NCBI GenBank assembly: GCA_947846985.1
Contig: CANTUZ010000011.1
Location: 34,281,589-34,345,588, forward strand
DNA from: Fratercula arctica
Lineage: Eukaryota > Chordata > Aves > Charadriiformes > Alcidae
Reading direction: 5' to 3'
DNA: 64,000 nt
Positions 26,624 through 39,275 of the stretch are shown piece after piece. The notes under the pieces are model-generated. The model did no database searches, was not told where the DNA came from, and saw only the letters and a program-made list of their open reading frames with translations. The position numbers were made by a program, and so were the translations under genes. How positions within the stretch are numbered: the stretch's first letter is position 1; the number at the start of each line of letters is the position of its first letter.

Positions 26624-29600
26624 GATCAGTCAAAAGTGACGCCTCAAGAATAATTTTCCAGTCGGTGCCATGTTTGTTTATGCTCCTGAGCGGTGTGATT
26701 ACCCTGAAGTTCAGGTTCAAACTCGTCTCTTTGCTTGTTTGTGAGTCTGGAAAGAATTTCTGGGTGTCACTCAGCCAGCAGATAGTGAACTCTGTAACTT
26801 TTGACTGTTCTGGTTAGAGACAATTATATCCCAACTGACCTGGTATGGCATTAAGCACTTGGCTGCAAAGTTCAGCTGTGCCTGCATGAAGCGGGGATTT
26901 TGCTTCTCTGCGGAGTCTGGAAACATCATTGTTTTCTCTACTTGCATGTCACGATCATTCAGTTACTGTCCCCAGATCGCTCCTTTTACAGTAACATGGT
27001 TTCATCTACCACACCGTGCATCCTCACTGCCTCACACACGCATGCAACTGGATGAGCTCCCATAGCTGCTTTGCTGCACATCCGTTTTCCTTTCTCTTTA
27101 CGGTCATCGAGAATGTGTGGTTAGGGAAAATTTTAATATTCAGGTTTCTAACTCCGCTTTGTCGTCTTTGCTCACTGGTAAAAATGGTGGGGGGAAAAAG
27201 AAAACAATGGTAAAGTGCTTTGAACAGATCTTGCAAACACTACAAAAACGGCTAAGCTTTCAGAACATTCACAGTTTGGATGTGCTACAGCTAGTCCTGC
27301 TTTGGAGTTTCCCTGGAATTAAAATAATTGGGAACTTTTCAACTACCTGGTTTTCTCTTATTTTCACGTCATATCCTTACTCAGCCTACATGTCCCTGAA
27401 GGGGTGATTCTGGCTCCTGCATTAAAGGTCAGATCCTTTGGCTTTGCTGCCCACAGAACGTCTCTCACACGCTACTCTCTTACTCTAAGCCTAAAGCAAT
27501 TGTTTAACTTTCTATTTGACCTCAGTGTATTTCAGTGTTACTGTTTTTCAATTTAAACAGCCAAGAGATATCTGCCTAGACACACCAGGCTGGAATTTGG
27601 GGAATGTAAAGTGGAAGCTTAGCAGTAGTGGCAGCACCTGGGAGCAGCCAGCCTTCATACCTGCCTTTGGAAAACACAGAATATAAGTCTCAGGTCCAGG
27701 GGGAACCAGCTCATATGAATCTCTGAAAGGACCCACCACCATCCATGCAGTTGAAGGGATCAAGTTACTGAAGAGCGGTAGAGGAGAAAGACATTTGGGG
27801 TCTGTGCTTTTGCACCACTCAGGCATGCGTGAGTACACGAGGCAGCCGGGTACAACCCCTTTTTGCAATTTTTCAGTCCCCATACGGGGTTTAAACCTCT
27901 GACTTTGCTGCCAATAAAAGAGATTAGGCTGAAAAGGTTTCAGCATGAAAGGCAACCACTGAAGCCAACATCAGGGCTTCTCCTTCCCTCAAGTATGAGG
28001 GCAAAGCCCCACGGCCTGGTAGTACAGGCCAGCAAATGAGGAAAACGAAGTCATGCCTTGTTAGAATGAAGCTTGCTGAGTGCCAGAGCACATCGGCAAC
28101 AAGGAGAAGTTTCTGTTTGGGCCTGTAATGATTTGCATGAGACCATCACTTGTTTGCTACTACAGAGCACTTTCAGAAGGGCTGCTGATCCCTACTGAAT
28201 TGCAAATGGTTTTCTCTTTCTTCCTGTCTTTTGTTGACACACTGTGCTTATAAGAGTGCACCAAGGTCAGGTTTGCCTTCTGCCTTTCTCTTGGGCCATT
28301 ATGAAATGGAAAACTGGTGGAAACGTCAAAGCGATCGGGCTCGAGGAGCCGGTGTGATTACTGCTACAGAGTTGAGTATACTCTGAAAAATCTGCCCAAG
28401 ATTTCTCCAGTTTCAGCCGGGGGGTTCAGATGGACAGGAGATTTCAGGTTTGTGGGGAGTTGTCTGGTTGTGCTTGGATTTTGCCGTTAAAAAAAAGTAA
28501 ACTGGATTTGCTTCAACTAGAATGGAATTAAAATTTTTGCCAGAGAGAGGATGGAGCATTGGACAGATCCCAAATCTGCAACACTAATCCAACATCACGA
28601 TAAGAAAACGTGCATCTTCATGAACAGTGTTCTACAAAAAGGAAAAACTGCGCTGTTAAATGGAAAAGAGATAGCAAAATCAAAATAATCTTATTCATCC
28701 TGGCAATGCACATGAAAGTAGGATTGGTAGTCCCCAACTCTAGTTGACTAGATGGAATTTAGTAAAACAAAGCAGGTAGACAACTGAGAAGGATTTTGAC
28801 CAGTATAGGAGATTGACCCTCCTTTTGAAGAAAAGGCCCACTATCAAAGGTTCATGGCTGAAAAACTGATTGCACCGCAGCCATTGTAGCTATGTAGCAT
28901 CTGTATAATCAGGTTAGACTCCCATTTGATTTATCAGATGCACAAGCTCTTGTTTCAGTAGTGTATGGAAGCACACTTTGAAGTGCATATTTCATATCTG
29001 GATTAAGTTCTCATGTACAGGTGCAACATTTGTAAAGCATCCAAGAAAATACAAAGGGGCCTTTTAAGAGAGAGGCTACTCCCCCAGCTTGGAACAGAGG
29101 TTCTTCTCTTGAAGATTACAAGACCATTCAGCTAATATTTGATCTCTTCCTACTGATCAAAAGAATCCAAACAGCACGTGGAAGTGTTGGAAGGTGGTAG
29201 ATTCAATCTTGTCAAAGATACATTCAGGATTTTTTTCTAGTAGCAAGGTCATACGCTTTATCAATCCACTAGAATGTGACACTGGCAAATATTTTTTAGA
29301 AAAGGTGGATGTCAAAGGACGAAGTGGAGTTCAGCTAGATCTCCACCACAGCTTTCGAAGACATAGTGGTTCATGTAACTAAACATCCAGAGGTCTCTCC
29401 TGCCACTGCCAGCACAGAGAAGACTCCAGCAGGTATCTTCAATATACGCATTTCAGACTTCAGGGTACCAAAAGGCCTACCCTAAAAAAAGAATAATTTG
29501 GGGAAGATATGTAAAAGGTGAAAGTGCTTTTTAAAAAAAAGAGAAACCTTGCATGCAATCACACAGCAGCCGCAAAGCAAGGGATGAAGAGAAAGTCTAA

Positions 29601-30447
29601 AGTGAGCCCTGCTCCTCCCAGAGGAATGAGAGTTGAGCTGGCACATCTTGGTAAGGCTCCCACCGCCAAGGGCTGTACAAAAAATGATGCTAAAGGACCC
29701 ATTCTGCCCAATTTATTACAGGAAAGATAGTCAATGTTTGTTCATTTTACTCATATATCAGTTGTGAATCTGTGCCCATTACCCATATAAACTATATATA
29801 GAGAAAAAACAGCTGGTGAAAGGATCTTGCAGAGAGGCATGGGAATTCACTAAAAACCTGTAATTCTGAGTAAGAAAGACTGTCAGAAAGTTCACAGGGC
29901 CTCTTGTGTGATCCTCCATCTGTCAATGGGAAAGGATCTATACCAAATAAGATCTTATTTGTGAAACTGAAAAATCCATGTAGTCCTTGAAAGGAGGAGA
30001 TGAACTCTTTGAAATAACAAGGATGTAAAAGGAATAATCCAGCACAGCTGGTTACTTCTTGCCCTTCATTGGCATATTATTCCCTAAACCAGCCCAGCAG
30101 AAAACAAAGAGACATGGAAAATGAGTGCACCTAGGCATCAGCATAGAGCAGTGAGTCTTACTCCACCAGTTCTCAACATAAGAGCCTTAACTGTATTACA
30201 CGATGACAGCAGATCGCATCAGAGACGCCAAATCTTCAGTCCCGAAGACAGAAACGTTTTGTCCACATCTGGGAAGCGACTATCATCCCGCAAACCTGGA
30301 GGCTGATGAAATTGAGACAACTTTCTTTGGAGGTGCTGAAAGGCACAAATTCCAAAAGACAGCCAGGGAACCTGAAACTAGTAGTGCACAAGACTATATG
30401 AATCAACAGAACAGCCCAGTGACACTCGCGTGAAGCAGCCAGGAGGG

Positions 30448-30495
30448 AAAAAAAAACAAAACAAAACAAAAAAACCCAAAAAACCCCCAAAAAAC
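30448..30495. repeat. A/C-rich low-complexity tract
   Basis: A chain of A-runs broken by single C and CCC-CCCCC steps, including (AAAAC)n-like units. It is low-complexity DNA. Confidence 0.85.
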
Positions 30496-32119
30496 TGACG
30501 ACAGGCCATGGGTATCTGAACACGTTTACATTCAGTGTAGCATTATCCATGTGTCATGCACAAAAGTAGGACCTATTTCTGTGAGCTACCCTTGAAGAAC
30601 ATTGCAATATTGCCTTATGACATGATACTCACGAGACAGGCACTTCTCTAAATTAAGTGCTTTCTAACACTGGATAGTCTTTCAAACTTGCTTTTTTAGT
30701 GGATGCTTTTTTAAATAGCTTGCTGTCCAGTGACTTGGAGTCACATGCTTGTGCCATTGATCATTCAGAGAGTATTTCACAAATTCTTTGGGAAAATACT
30801 CAGACTTGCCTAGATAAATAACAGAGCTATGCCTGTCACAGAAACTCCCGTCTCTGCCTGGAACAAACTGAAGGCAGGGGGAGATGTTTCCACAGCCAGC
30901 ACCAGAGCTAAGACTAAGGAGTGAAAAGTGCTCACCTGTAAGTTTGAGCTCCAGGGCTATTGCTAACAAGCAGAACAGCCAGAATAAATGGTCGGTGGAT
31001 TGCCAAAGACATTCACAAGATGAGGGTGCGGAATTGGAAGGGAGTGCTGGGTTCGTATCTGCCCAGCTCCTTTTGTTTCAAGAAACCCATCTCTGCAGAA
31101 GAGGCCACAGAGACGGGTCAAGGGACACAGATTGATCAGACAGATGTGGACAGACAGAGTCAGAGCTAAACCCAAGAGGGTGGCAGAGACTGCTGGGTGG
31201 GCTCAGCCACCGTTTGGGAGGAGCAGTGGGGACCCCTCTGGCTAATGCCTGGTGGTGTCCAGTGGGTGTGAAAGGAGCTCACAGCGATGGGATCCGAGCG
31301 AGCTGCACCGGTGTGCTTTTAGATCTCACACTTCAATAATTTCCAGATTTACATGTCACTGGTGTGGGAGCATCCATGTACCTATGGAAAGGCAGTTCCC
31401 TGTTCCCAGCTCTCCTAGTTGCATACGCATAGCAAGGATAGAAAGGGGGACGCAGCAGTTTTAGAGGGACAAAGTGATTTTGGGATCCTTGGAGGTCCCC
31501 TTCCTTTTCTCCGGCATGAACTACAGCACCTCGAAGACGGGTCTGAGACGTGGTCTGTTTCCCAGTGCCCACGGTGGGCCCCACTGCGGTGTGTTTCAAT
31601 ACGGTCCATTTGCAGTGTCCCCGTGCCGTGTTTCATGAGCTGGGAGGAGTGCACAAGGTGGGTTGTTCTTGCCTCTCCTGTCCCTCGTCTACAACATATG
31701 GACAGCATATGAGAGACTAAGTGCAAGCAGAAGTCAGGTCCTGCCCCAAGAGCGACTGAGAAGTTAGTGAAATAAACTGGCTGGTAAAGGCAACTGGAAA
31801 GTCTGATGCCTAAAAGTGTAAATCTTGCAGTAGAAATCATCCCCGGAAGGAAGCTACATGCCTTTGGTTATGTCCGACACCAGCGCAGGCCTCAAGCAAA
31901 CACTCCAAAAGGCCGCAGGCACTCGCTAGCATGAACGAAAGTGGTTCCACGGAACCCTGCCGTCCTGCACAGCAAGTCGCCACAGAACTAAACCCCAAAA
32001 CGCTTTGGCAGGGCTGACCACGCGGCCATCTGCTGTGTACCACCGAGGCCTGGCAGCCTTCATCTCCTCCACCTCAGGCATCACTGCATAGGTGGCCTGA
32101 CTCATTCTCTTAGGCGTAC

Positions 32120-32190
32120 CTCATGGACTTAAAAGAGGATTTAGGCACCCAGAATTAGGCCTCAAAACTGCACTGAAGTTACAGGGCACA
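32120..32190. repeat. Ancient amniote repeat fragment (candidate)
   Basis: GGATTTAGGCACCCAGAATTAGGC followed by a 'cactgaagttacaggg'-like block recalls a degenerate sauropsid repeat with 'tttaggcacctaa' motifs. The pattern is only loosely matched. Confidence 0.25.
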
Positions 32191-32460
32191 GGGAAATGGT
32201 GCAAACAGCCCATTTCCTTGCTGTCCAAATGCGAGAGGATGCAACAGAGGGCCGCGAGTTCGAAGGCATAATCAGAAGCTGCTGTAAAATTCCTTGCAGA
32301 AGCAAGAGATCTATTTTATTTATCACAAATTTGATAAGTAAGGTTAATACCCTAGCATTGACCCTGCCTCGTATGCCCTTAGTAATACTAGTGTGCTTTG
32401 TCCCATTAAGATTTTACAGCAGAAGAGATAACATGTGGTCGATAACCCATTATAAACGGG

Positions 32461-32502
32461 TACTTTTCTTCTTCTCCCCCTCCCCACAGCCCCCACCCCA
32501 TT
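32461..32502. promoter_or_regulatory. Polypyrimidine tract with acceptor-like AG and minus-strand G4
   Basis: A pyrimidine run ends in CCCCACAG at 32489, an excellent 3' splice-site shape on the plus strand. The C-runs at 32476-80, 32482-85, 32490-94 and 32496-99 give four G-tracts of four or more on the minus strand, a textbook G-quadruplex pattern. No convincing donor or coding exon follows, so splicing use is unproven. Confidence 0.45.
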
Positions 32503-32569
32503 GTAGCAGAGAAGATAACGCTCCAGCCAGAGAACTTGTTTCCAATGTCAGCCTGTAACCAGCTTACGC

Positions 32570-32740
32570 CTGAAGAAAAAGAGACTGATCAGCCATTGTG
32601 GTCTTTATCCTGGCAGTTGAATAGCCTGCGTGAATATCGACATTATCATAAATCACTCAATTGCTGAAAGTCATCTTCCCCTCAGAAGGAGCTGAATAGC
32701 AACCGTTTCTGAATCCTTATGTACATCCATTTACAGCAGC
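32570..32740. promoter_or_regulatory. Candidate regulatory block
   Basis: A non-repetitive, motif-dense stretch with CATTGTGG (SOX/RUNX-like), a CATAAATCA-type caudal/HOX site and CAATTG. It sits just upstream of two similar blocks at 33.05 and 34.1 kb. Function is inferred from texture and clustering only. Confidence 0.25.
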
Positions 32741-33049
32741 TGAGCTGTGGGAGTATATAGACCTATTTTTCAGCTAGCATGGTAATCAAGCCATTCCTCA
32801 TTTAAGGGTGAATTCATTTGCCTCGGTATTAGTCACAAATAATAATTCCAGAAATTGATATGTAATCTCCAACTAAAACTAAGTTTAAGCTGAGGCCGCC
32901 AGACTCCTTTATTCCTCAAAACACATTTGAACTCCCCAGCCAGACTCTCATCTCGGTGTGAATCTGAACATACGGTATTACAATTTGAAAGCCACCGCTT
33001 TAAACTGGCGTTTCTCAGTAGCCCCAGTCTAGCCATAAAGAGCAGAATC

Positions 33050-33480
33050 TGTCCTTAATATCTCTGCACACTGGTACCGTGCAGAGCTAGCTCCAGACTA
33101 TTTATAGCTCACACTATATATACACACTGCAGCTTCTAAAAGCATATTTTATCTTTTGGGAGGACAATGCTTTCATAAACGTAATAAAAGGCAAAGTTTT
33201 GTTAAAAAAAAAAAAAAAATCTGCTCAAACCCTTAACCTGGAAGAGTGGCCCCATGCTGCCAATCAGATAATAAGCTTAATTATTACATCACACTTTATT
33301 TGTGGCTCACTGTGTAGTTAATGGTTGCAGCTTATCTAACAGGAGAAATGTGAAACCAGAGTTTTAGAACAATAGAAACAAGGCTGTCACCAGCAGGCTG
33401 CCAACGAATCACGTCCCCGCAGTCAAGTTCCCCCAGAAGGTCATCTGTAACAGAAATACATCTCCGCCTGGAGCTGGCAA
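33050..33480. promoter_or_regulatory. Candidate regulatory block with GATA and homeodomain sites
   Basis: The dense core at about 33255-33345 contains CCAAT, AGATAA (33267-33272), CTTAATTATTA, a RUNX-like TTTGTGG and TTATCT (33332-33337). It is free of recognisable repeats apart from the A16 run at 33204. This resembles a developmental enhancer; conservation could not be checked. Confidence 0.35.
33183..33219 (+). repeat. AATAAA followed by A16 tract
   Basis: AATAAA at 33183-33188 lies 15 nt before an A16 run (33204-33219), the spacing of a polyadenylated cDNA end. With many A/T tracts in AT-rich sequence, chance is a reasonable alternative, and no parent gene was recognised upstream. Confidence 0.35.
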
Positions 33481-33916
33481 AAATGCTGAAAAGTGTTTCT
33501 CAGTTTTACCCTAATAAAATATCCAGCAGATCAATTACCAGAACAACCTCACCTGGTTGCATTTTTAAGTTCCGTTGATTGCAAGACTTAATAGTAAAGG
33601 TTACCAAGCGAGCAGGATGCTCGCTTCTGTGCCTGGGATTCTAGAGCGGGTTTTACCTTCACCCTAGATTCAAGACATCTAAACCTCAAGCTTTTACAAA
33701 CCTTATGGGAAAAGTGATTTACTGTTCTCTTTTACGTTTTCAAAAAAAGAAAAAAATATTTTTAAACACTAAGTAACTTTCTTCCATACCATTCAGAACT
33801 GAAACCCTGAAACCACTGAAAGAGAGTGAGCTCCGTACAAAGGATTCGCCAAGAAACAAAAAGCAGCGCTGATGCTTTCGTGTCCAGAGAGATATGCAGA
33901 AAAAGGACAAGGAAGT

Positions 33917-33939
33917 AAAAAAAAAAAAAAAAAAAAAAA
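33917..33939. repeat. A23 homopolymer
   Basis: An uninterrupted run of 23 A, with another A14 run at 34029-34042. No polyadenylation signal is placed before either. Confidence 0.9.
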
Positions 33940-34114
33940 TCAGGTAATACCTGTGCCATAAATATGGAAACTGGTTTTGCTCATACATGATTATTTTGGA
34001 GTAACTGCTCTGTCTGCAGCTTAAAGAGAAAAAAAAAAAAAATTCTGCTGCTGCACTTGCAAAAGAGCTCCAGATTTTCTGCAAGAGGGAAAAGAACAGA
34101 TGACGGGGGGAGCT

Positions 34115-34380
34115 ATTCTTTTAAGACGAATGTCATTGGCACAAACAGCTGGCAGTTGGTGGCGTATTATTTATATGTGCAGTAGCTCATGGTTTTTAAC
34201 AGATAAGAAAGCAATATCTCATTTGCAATTCAGGTGAGGCACATGAGTGGCTCTACAGCGCCACTGGCCCCTGGGCCATGTTTCTTATCATATCAGAAAC
34301 ATCTGTCACGGTGCGAATGAATTCATTATGAAAGCACATCAAATATGCAGTTTCAGGATGAGACAGCAGCCTGCAAAGAA
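34115..34380. promoter_or_regulatory. Candidate regulatory block with GATA and E-box sites
   Basis: The sequence shows CAGCTG (34146-34151), AGATAAG (34201-34207), CTTATCA (34284-34290) and CATCTG (34300-34305), plus AT-rich homeodomain-like cores such as GTATTATTTATATG. GATA plus E-box spacing is typical of several tissue enhancers. It is non-coding and non-repetitive. Function is inferred. Confidence 0.35.
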
Positions 34381-35189
34381 ACCAGAAAACCAGCCTCCCC
34401 CTATAAAAGCTGGGATGGTCTGTCCCACATCCACCAGCTGGGAGGAGGGCAAGCACTGGGAGGGGTAAGTGGGAGAAAAAGAGAGAGAAACCTTGGAAAT
34501 GTCATGTTTATAAATTATCCCTTCTGTAGGAGCCGACTGCGTCTGAGAATGGGCTTGCTCACGAGGGCCTGGCGGTTCACACAGAGCGTGCAGACACGCT
34601 GCAAAATGATTGTCGCCTCACTCCACACCAAGTCCTGCGCTCCTCCGGGCTGCAGCAGACCTGACTAATGCTGGCCTTTGTGGTCCAGAGGACTTTCCTT
34701 GACAAAATACCAATAGGCTGGGCTACAAAAGATACACGGGGAGGTGGTCAGTGCGGGGGTTACAATTAGAAGTGCACTTGTGGGGGCTCCATGGTCAGAG
34801 ATGGAAATGAATCCATTTTAAGGGCAGCAGACAGTGAGACGATAGGAGCTTCCACTTCCAGGGAAGGCAAGGTGCATCTTTGATGCCAGCTGAGAAGAAA
34901 AACAGGATGTGTTGGAAACTACTCACACCCCCATGTTCATCTCTGCTGTAATGCTGCACCTGGCACAAATTTAGAATGCAACGATTTGTAATATGGGCCA
35001 TGTTTGTCTCTGGTGGTGTTCTCCAGGGCTGGGTCTAATACCCCTGTGAGTACAACGACATTTTTGTCCTCTCTTTAGCAGGGACAAAGTCAGCTCAAGG
35101 TGACTTCAGAATCCCTTGTGCCTAGAAGAGGCCTAGAAATGCCTCTGTAGCTCTGGAAGCAGGCAGCTGGATTGAGACCCCCCCATCTG

Positions 35190-35235
35190 TGTCACGCTGA
35201 GTCACCACTACCTGCTGTGCCTTTGGGCTTGTATT
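35190..35235 (+). repeat. Possible MIR-type SINE fragment
   Basis: CACCACTACCTGCTGTGCCT followed by TTGGGCTTGTA parallels the MIR block 'gccacttactagctgtgtgaccttgggcaagt'. It is short and not flanked by other clear MIR blocks. Confidence 0.35.
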
Positions 35236-36057
35236 GAAAAATACAAGAGAAAAATGACCCCGTCTTTTGCCCTTGCTGAGAAACCCCTCTGAACTTCAGC
35301 CGAGGCACAGGGGAGAGCTACGGACAGACCCCGGGCTGGACCATTACCTTCTTTAGTCCCCGCACAGCAGCCAGACACACACTGGCTTTACTGTCCCATC
35401 AGAGACTGCTTTGGCGAGCCCGTACGGCTGCTGCTGCAATTGATAAAACGTGAAACATCCTCGTTTTCCCCCCAAAGGAGTACCAAAACCAGGCACGCAG
35501 CTTAAGGAAATATAGAGAAAAATACCTATTTTAACTTTGCCTCTAATCACAAAACATATATTCTTAAATATGCACACATGGGCAGAAACAGTGGGTAAGG
35601 ACTCCCATTCTAAAACAAACAGAAACATGCACTTTGAGCCCTCATATGAAATGGCAGTAAAAGCCCAACCCAATAATTATTTTTCTTGATTTTCAGCCAG
35701 ACGAGGCACAAGACAAATAAGTCATCAAGGACAAATAAAAGGAGGTTCATTCATCGCATTCAGGGCTGGAATCTTTAATGGTCACCAAATGAACTAAGAT
35801 AACTAAGTAACCATTGTAAATATTAATCTTTAAAGGAAAACAATACTCCCAACAACAGGAAGCCTGATAAGACATTGGATGTTGCCATCAGTGTTATGGA
35901 GTCTCTCTAATTTCCTTAGTTTTTTCTTATGCCTGTAGAGGGATCAGGAAGGGGAACATATGGTATCTCTCAAAGGAAGTAAATTAACATTATTAATAGG
36001 TAATGTGGGAGAGGTGAAACAGTGATTGTTCGTGGTGGTTGTTATTGTGCTTTTGTT

Positions 36058-36075
36058 GGTGGTGGTGGGGGGGGG
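36058..36075 (+). repeat. GGT repeat ending in G9
   Basis: Successive GGT units run into nine G, within a T/G-rich stretch from about 36025. The strand is G-rich and could adopt a G-quadruplex. Confidence 0.8.
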
Positions 36076-36574
36076 AAGCCTGCCTGCTAGTGAGTTTAAG
36101 CGCTGAAGCCAAATTCAAAATCTTGTATTTATAAACAGAGATCTGATAACAGTTGCCTAAGCATCCATGATGCTTTGCCAGCGCACGCACGTCAAGCTGA
36201 TCTGAAAGGGACTGCGTCTTGGGGTTTGTCCTAGGAGTTAGCTAACGCAGATGAGAACTTATGGCATGGTGCCTGCTCCCGGATCACTCCTCACGTGGAC
36301 CCTCATGTTCTTCTTCGCGTTAGTTTAGTTTGAAGCAGAAGGAACGAGGATGGGTAGACCGGCACTCGTGAGGAAAAGCTGTCCTCTGGCATCCACTGAG
36401 GCAGCTGGTCAAGGGGCCATTGAGGAGGTGGGTTCTCACAGGCAGTGGTTGCTGACGGGGGACATCTACTTTCAAGTGCACAGTGATGGCATCAGCGGGT
36501 TTCTGAGGGCCGTGCAGCAGTGTGATATGCAAGTGGCAGAATTATTTTGTGGGAAGCGATGCTAACAAAGTGCT

Positions 36575-36650
36575 GTATTAGGATGGATTGAACTGGTGAC
36601 CTGGAAGGGTCTCTCAAAGTCCTGGGACCTCTTGCAATTTCCCTGCACTA
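36575..36650 (+). repeat. Possible CR1 LINE 3'-end remnant
   Basis: GATTGAACTGGTGACCTGGA then AGGGTCTCTC resembles the CR1 3' block 'ggactagatgacctngaaggtccctnccaa'. The terminal octamers are missing, so the assignment is weak. Confidence 0.3.
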
Positions 36651-39249
36651 AGAGAATAATTTACCTTTCTTCAGCCTCTGCTTTCATCTCTCTCCCAGAG
36701 TATGTAGAGTACTTATTTACTCTAAATAACATTGACACTTAAAGAATATACATTATAAGCCGTTGCTACTCAAAAGAACGGGACCCTGATCCCAGCCTCA
36801 GCTCTGTTAGTCCCAGAGCACCTGAAAGCATAACATGCGTTTTTTCATTTTTTCAAGAGATCCTATACTTCCTACTTTCTTCTCAATCATGAAAAACTGA
36901 GGCAATTCCTAGCTGGCCTGGCAGAGGTGGACTTCGTGACACCTTTCATGCTGAGATAATCTGCAAAATTGGCAGATCTCAGTAAAAACAAGAGGACTTG
37001 ATTAAAATTACCCAGTGAGCTCGGCAGATACAAGCAAGTTCTGGGGAAATTGTTCAATAAACTCTTTAGAAAGAAAACAGCGAATTTTTGGTATAATTAA
37101 TTCACTGAATCTTAATAAAAATTGAGTAGCCTAGTAAGAAAACCTCATGCTTCAGGGCATGTGGTGATTGCTTTATAGAGACAAAGGAATTCTCTCCGCC
37201 CTTGGAAGCTTATACTTCAACTGCAAGTTGACAGCTGGATTTTGGTTTCTAGGCCTGAAGAGGACAACTTGAGTATCTTAAGACAGTATAGACTTTAGTT
37301 AAACTTAGACAGGTGCAACTGCTCCATAAGGAAACCATACAACTCTCCTTGAAGAGATAACTCAGTAATCTCTGATTATGTTTGTGTCTTAAAGCTGGTC
37401 TAAAATACCTCTTCCCGGGTGATGATGGGATATTTTATTTCTTAAGAAACTCATCACATTGACCAAAAAGTTCATGAAAGGCTGACAGAGCTGTGCATTG
37501 TTTGCTGGCGCTGTAGAGTTATATGACAAGGATAAATTGTTCTCCGTGCTGAAGCCCGGGTGGTTTATAATGTCGTGAAGTTTTCCACACTGCCAATTTT
37601 AGGGCCCTTTAGTATTTCAAGTTATGTAAACTTATAATAAAACTGTTCCTCCTTGGCTCTGAAGAATGGGACTTTCTGCTCAATCAGGACAGGGCTGAAT
37701 TCCAGACACGAAAGAGAGGATGCTTTCATGATGGCTTAAGAGACGACATTTCCAAAACATCTATAGCAGTATGAGAAGACAGATGTTTAGCCAGGACAGT
37801 TCTACAATCAGGTGAGATACTACCTCAAAGAAATTAAGTGCATCAAACCAGACTCTTTAGTGACTGAAATACTTTCTGAGAAAGGTAACAAATCTGCATA
37901 TAGTCATAATCTTAACTACCAATACAATGACATCGCCCTGATGATTACAACTCATTACGTGGTGGTCACACATTCACTTCTTTTTGCCTGTCCCCATCTT
38001 CCATCCATGTTGGGCACCAAGCGTGGTTGGTTGGTGGTGGCAGATGAAAACAATTCTACTCTAAAACCACCACAACCTCAGAAAGAAAAGCAAGTTACAG
38101 TGCGCTTCCAGGGAATTACAACACCAAGTCGAAAAGTTTAGAGATCTCAAAAGACAGGTAAGGCCTTGTCTTACTCTGGTATCAGTGGGATCTTGGAGGG
38201 TGTGAGTCTGTGGCAGCTGGAGACCATGAGCAGCACTGGTCCATGCAAAGGGCACACACAGAGTTAACCCCTGCACAAAGCTATTGCTCACTTCTGACCC
38301 ATTTTCTCTCCTTATCGTGTAATTAATCACACTTTGCAAGAGCTTCATGGAAGGAGTGAGTTGTCTGGGGTTGGCTGTGATTACTCAGTTGTAACTTGTA
38401 CTCTCCACCCAAGGCAGGGGGGTATGGGGAAATACAGCACTCCTCTGTCCCCACGCACCCCTCCTTGGACCTTGGGCCCGGGTGCAGGAGCCGTCCCTCT
38501 TCCCCCCTCGTGGCACACGAGAGCAAAGGGCAGAGTTGGCTTCTGCCCTGCTCTTGACCGGAGCAGCAGCACCCGGAGCAAGACATCAGATGACAGTAAC
38601 GGGTTATTTGTGGTAAAGCTCAACAACTTGATTACTAATCTCTGGAAACGAGGGGGAAGCAAAGGAAGGATTTTGACCCTGCAGATGCATCTCAGCAGCG
38701 CGGGCACACAGTGCCTCCCAGGGCCACCCCAGGGAAGTGTGCCTCCAGGGCACTACTCCCGCACCCCAAGTCAGGGCACGGCTATAATGCCGCAGGCCAA
38801 TTTATAGGACAAACATTGAGGATAATTAAGGATAATCTCTGCTTTAGGTGTCTTGCAAAGAAGGTCAGGTACTCTCTTTCCTTACCAGATGCGATGAAGT
38901 TAGGCAGCTCCTCTTAATAGCAGGTACTTGTTTCTCATAACAAATAACAATAAAAACCCCTATCTAGATCCTAAAGGTTTCCTAGATTTAATCTTCTCAA
39001 AACTCAGGCAAGATCATTACAGTGAGTTCTGCCTCTAAAGAGCCGTAACAGTGAATTGCACTACCAGCACCAGTCTTCTGTTGGTATATGTTTTCCTTAC
39101 TGTACCCACGCTAGCAAATACAGAGAGGTGCTATGCTATTTATGTCCTGAGCTCAGACAATAACATCCTTTCAAATAACTTGGCAGGTCAGGGTAGACCA
39201 GATAGTCACATGAAAGCAAAGGAGGAATCTGCCCCAGCAACTTCTGCTA

Positions 39250-39275
39250 TTTTTTTTTTTTTTTTTTTTTTTTTT
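39250..39275. repeat. T26 homopolymer
   Basis: Twenty-six uninterrupted T. Read on the minus strand as a poly(A) tail, there is no AATAAA in the 30 nt before it. Confidence 0.9.

Larger units (their letters stand above)
26630..32460. other. Gene-free non-coding DNA
   Basis: Holds an A/C-rich simple stretch (30448-30495) and a possible ancient repeat near 32120. The minus-strand open frame at 31415-31840 (141 codons) matches nothing I recognise and overlaps competing frames on both strands, so it is not called a gene. Confidence 0.7.

Noticed and set aside
26705..26730. tRNA/SINE B-box-like GGTTCAAACTC
   Set aside because: The last B-box position is wrong, there is no A box at the right distance and no cloverleaf.
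31415..31840. 141-codon minus-strand frame
   Set aside because: It competes with overlapping frames on both strands, matches nothing I recognise and has no promoter or splice context.
38334..38807. 157-codon plus-strand frame
   Set aside because: It lies in a locally GC-rich, stop-poor patch, overlaps two minus-strand frames, and its translation is P/S/G-rich with no recognisable domain.
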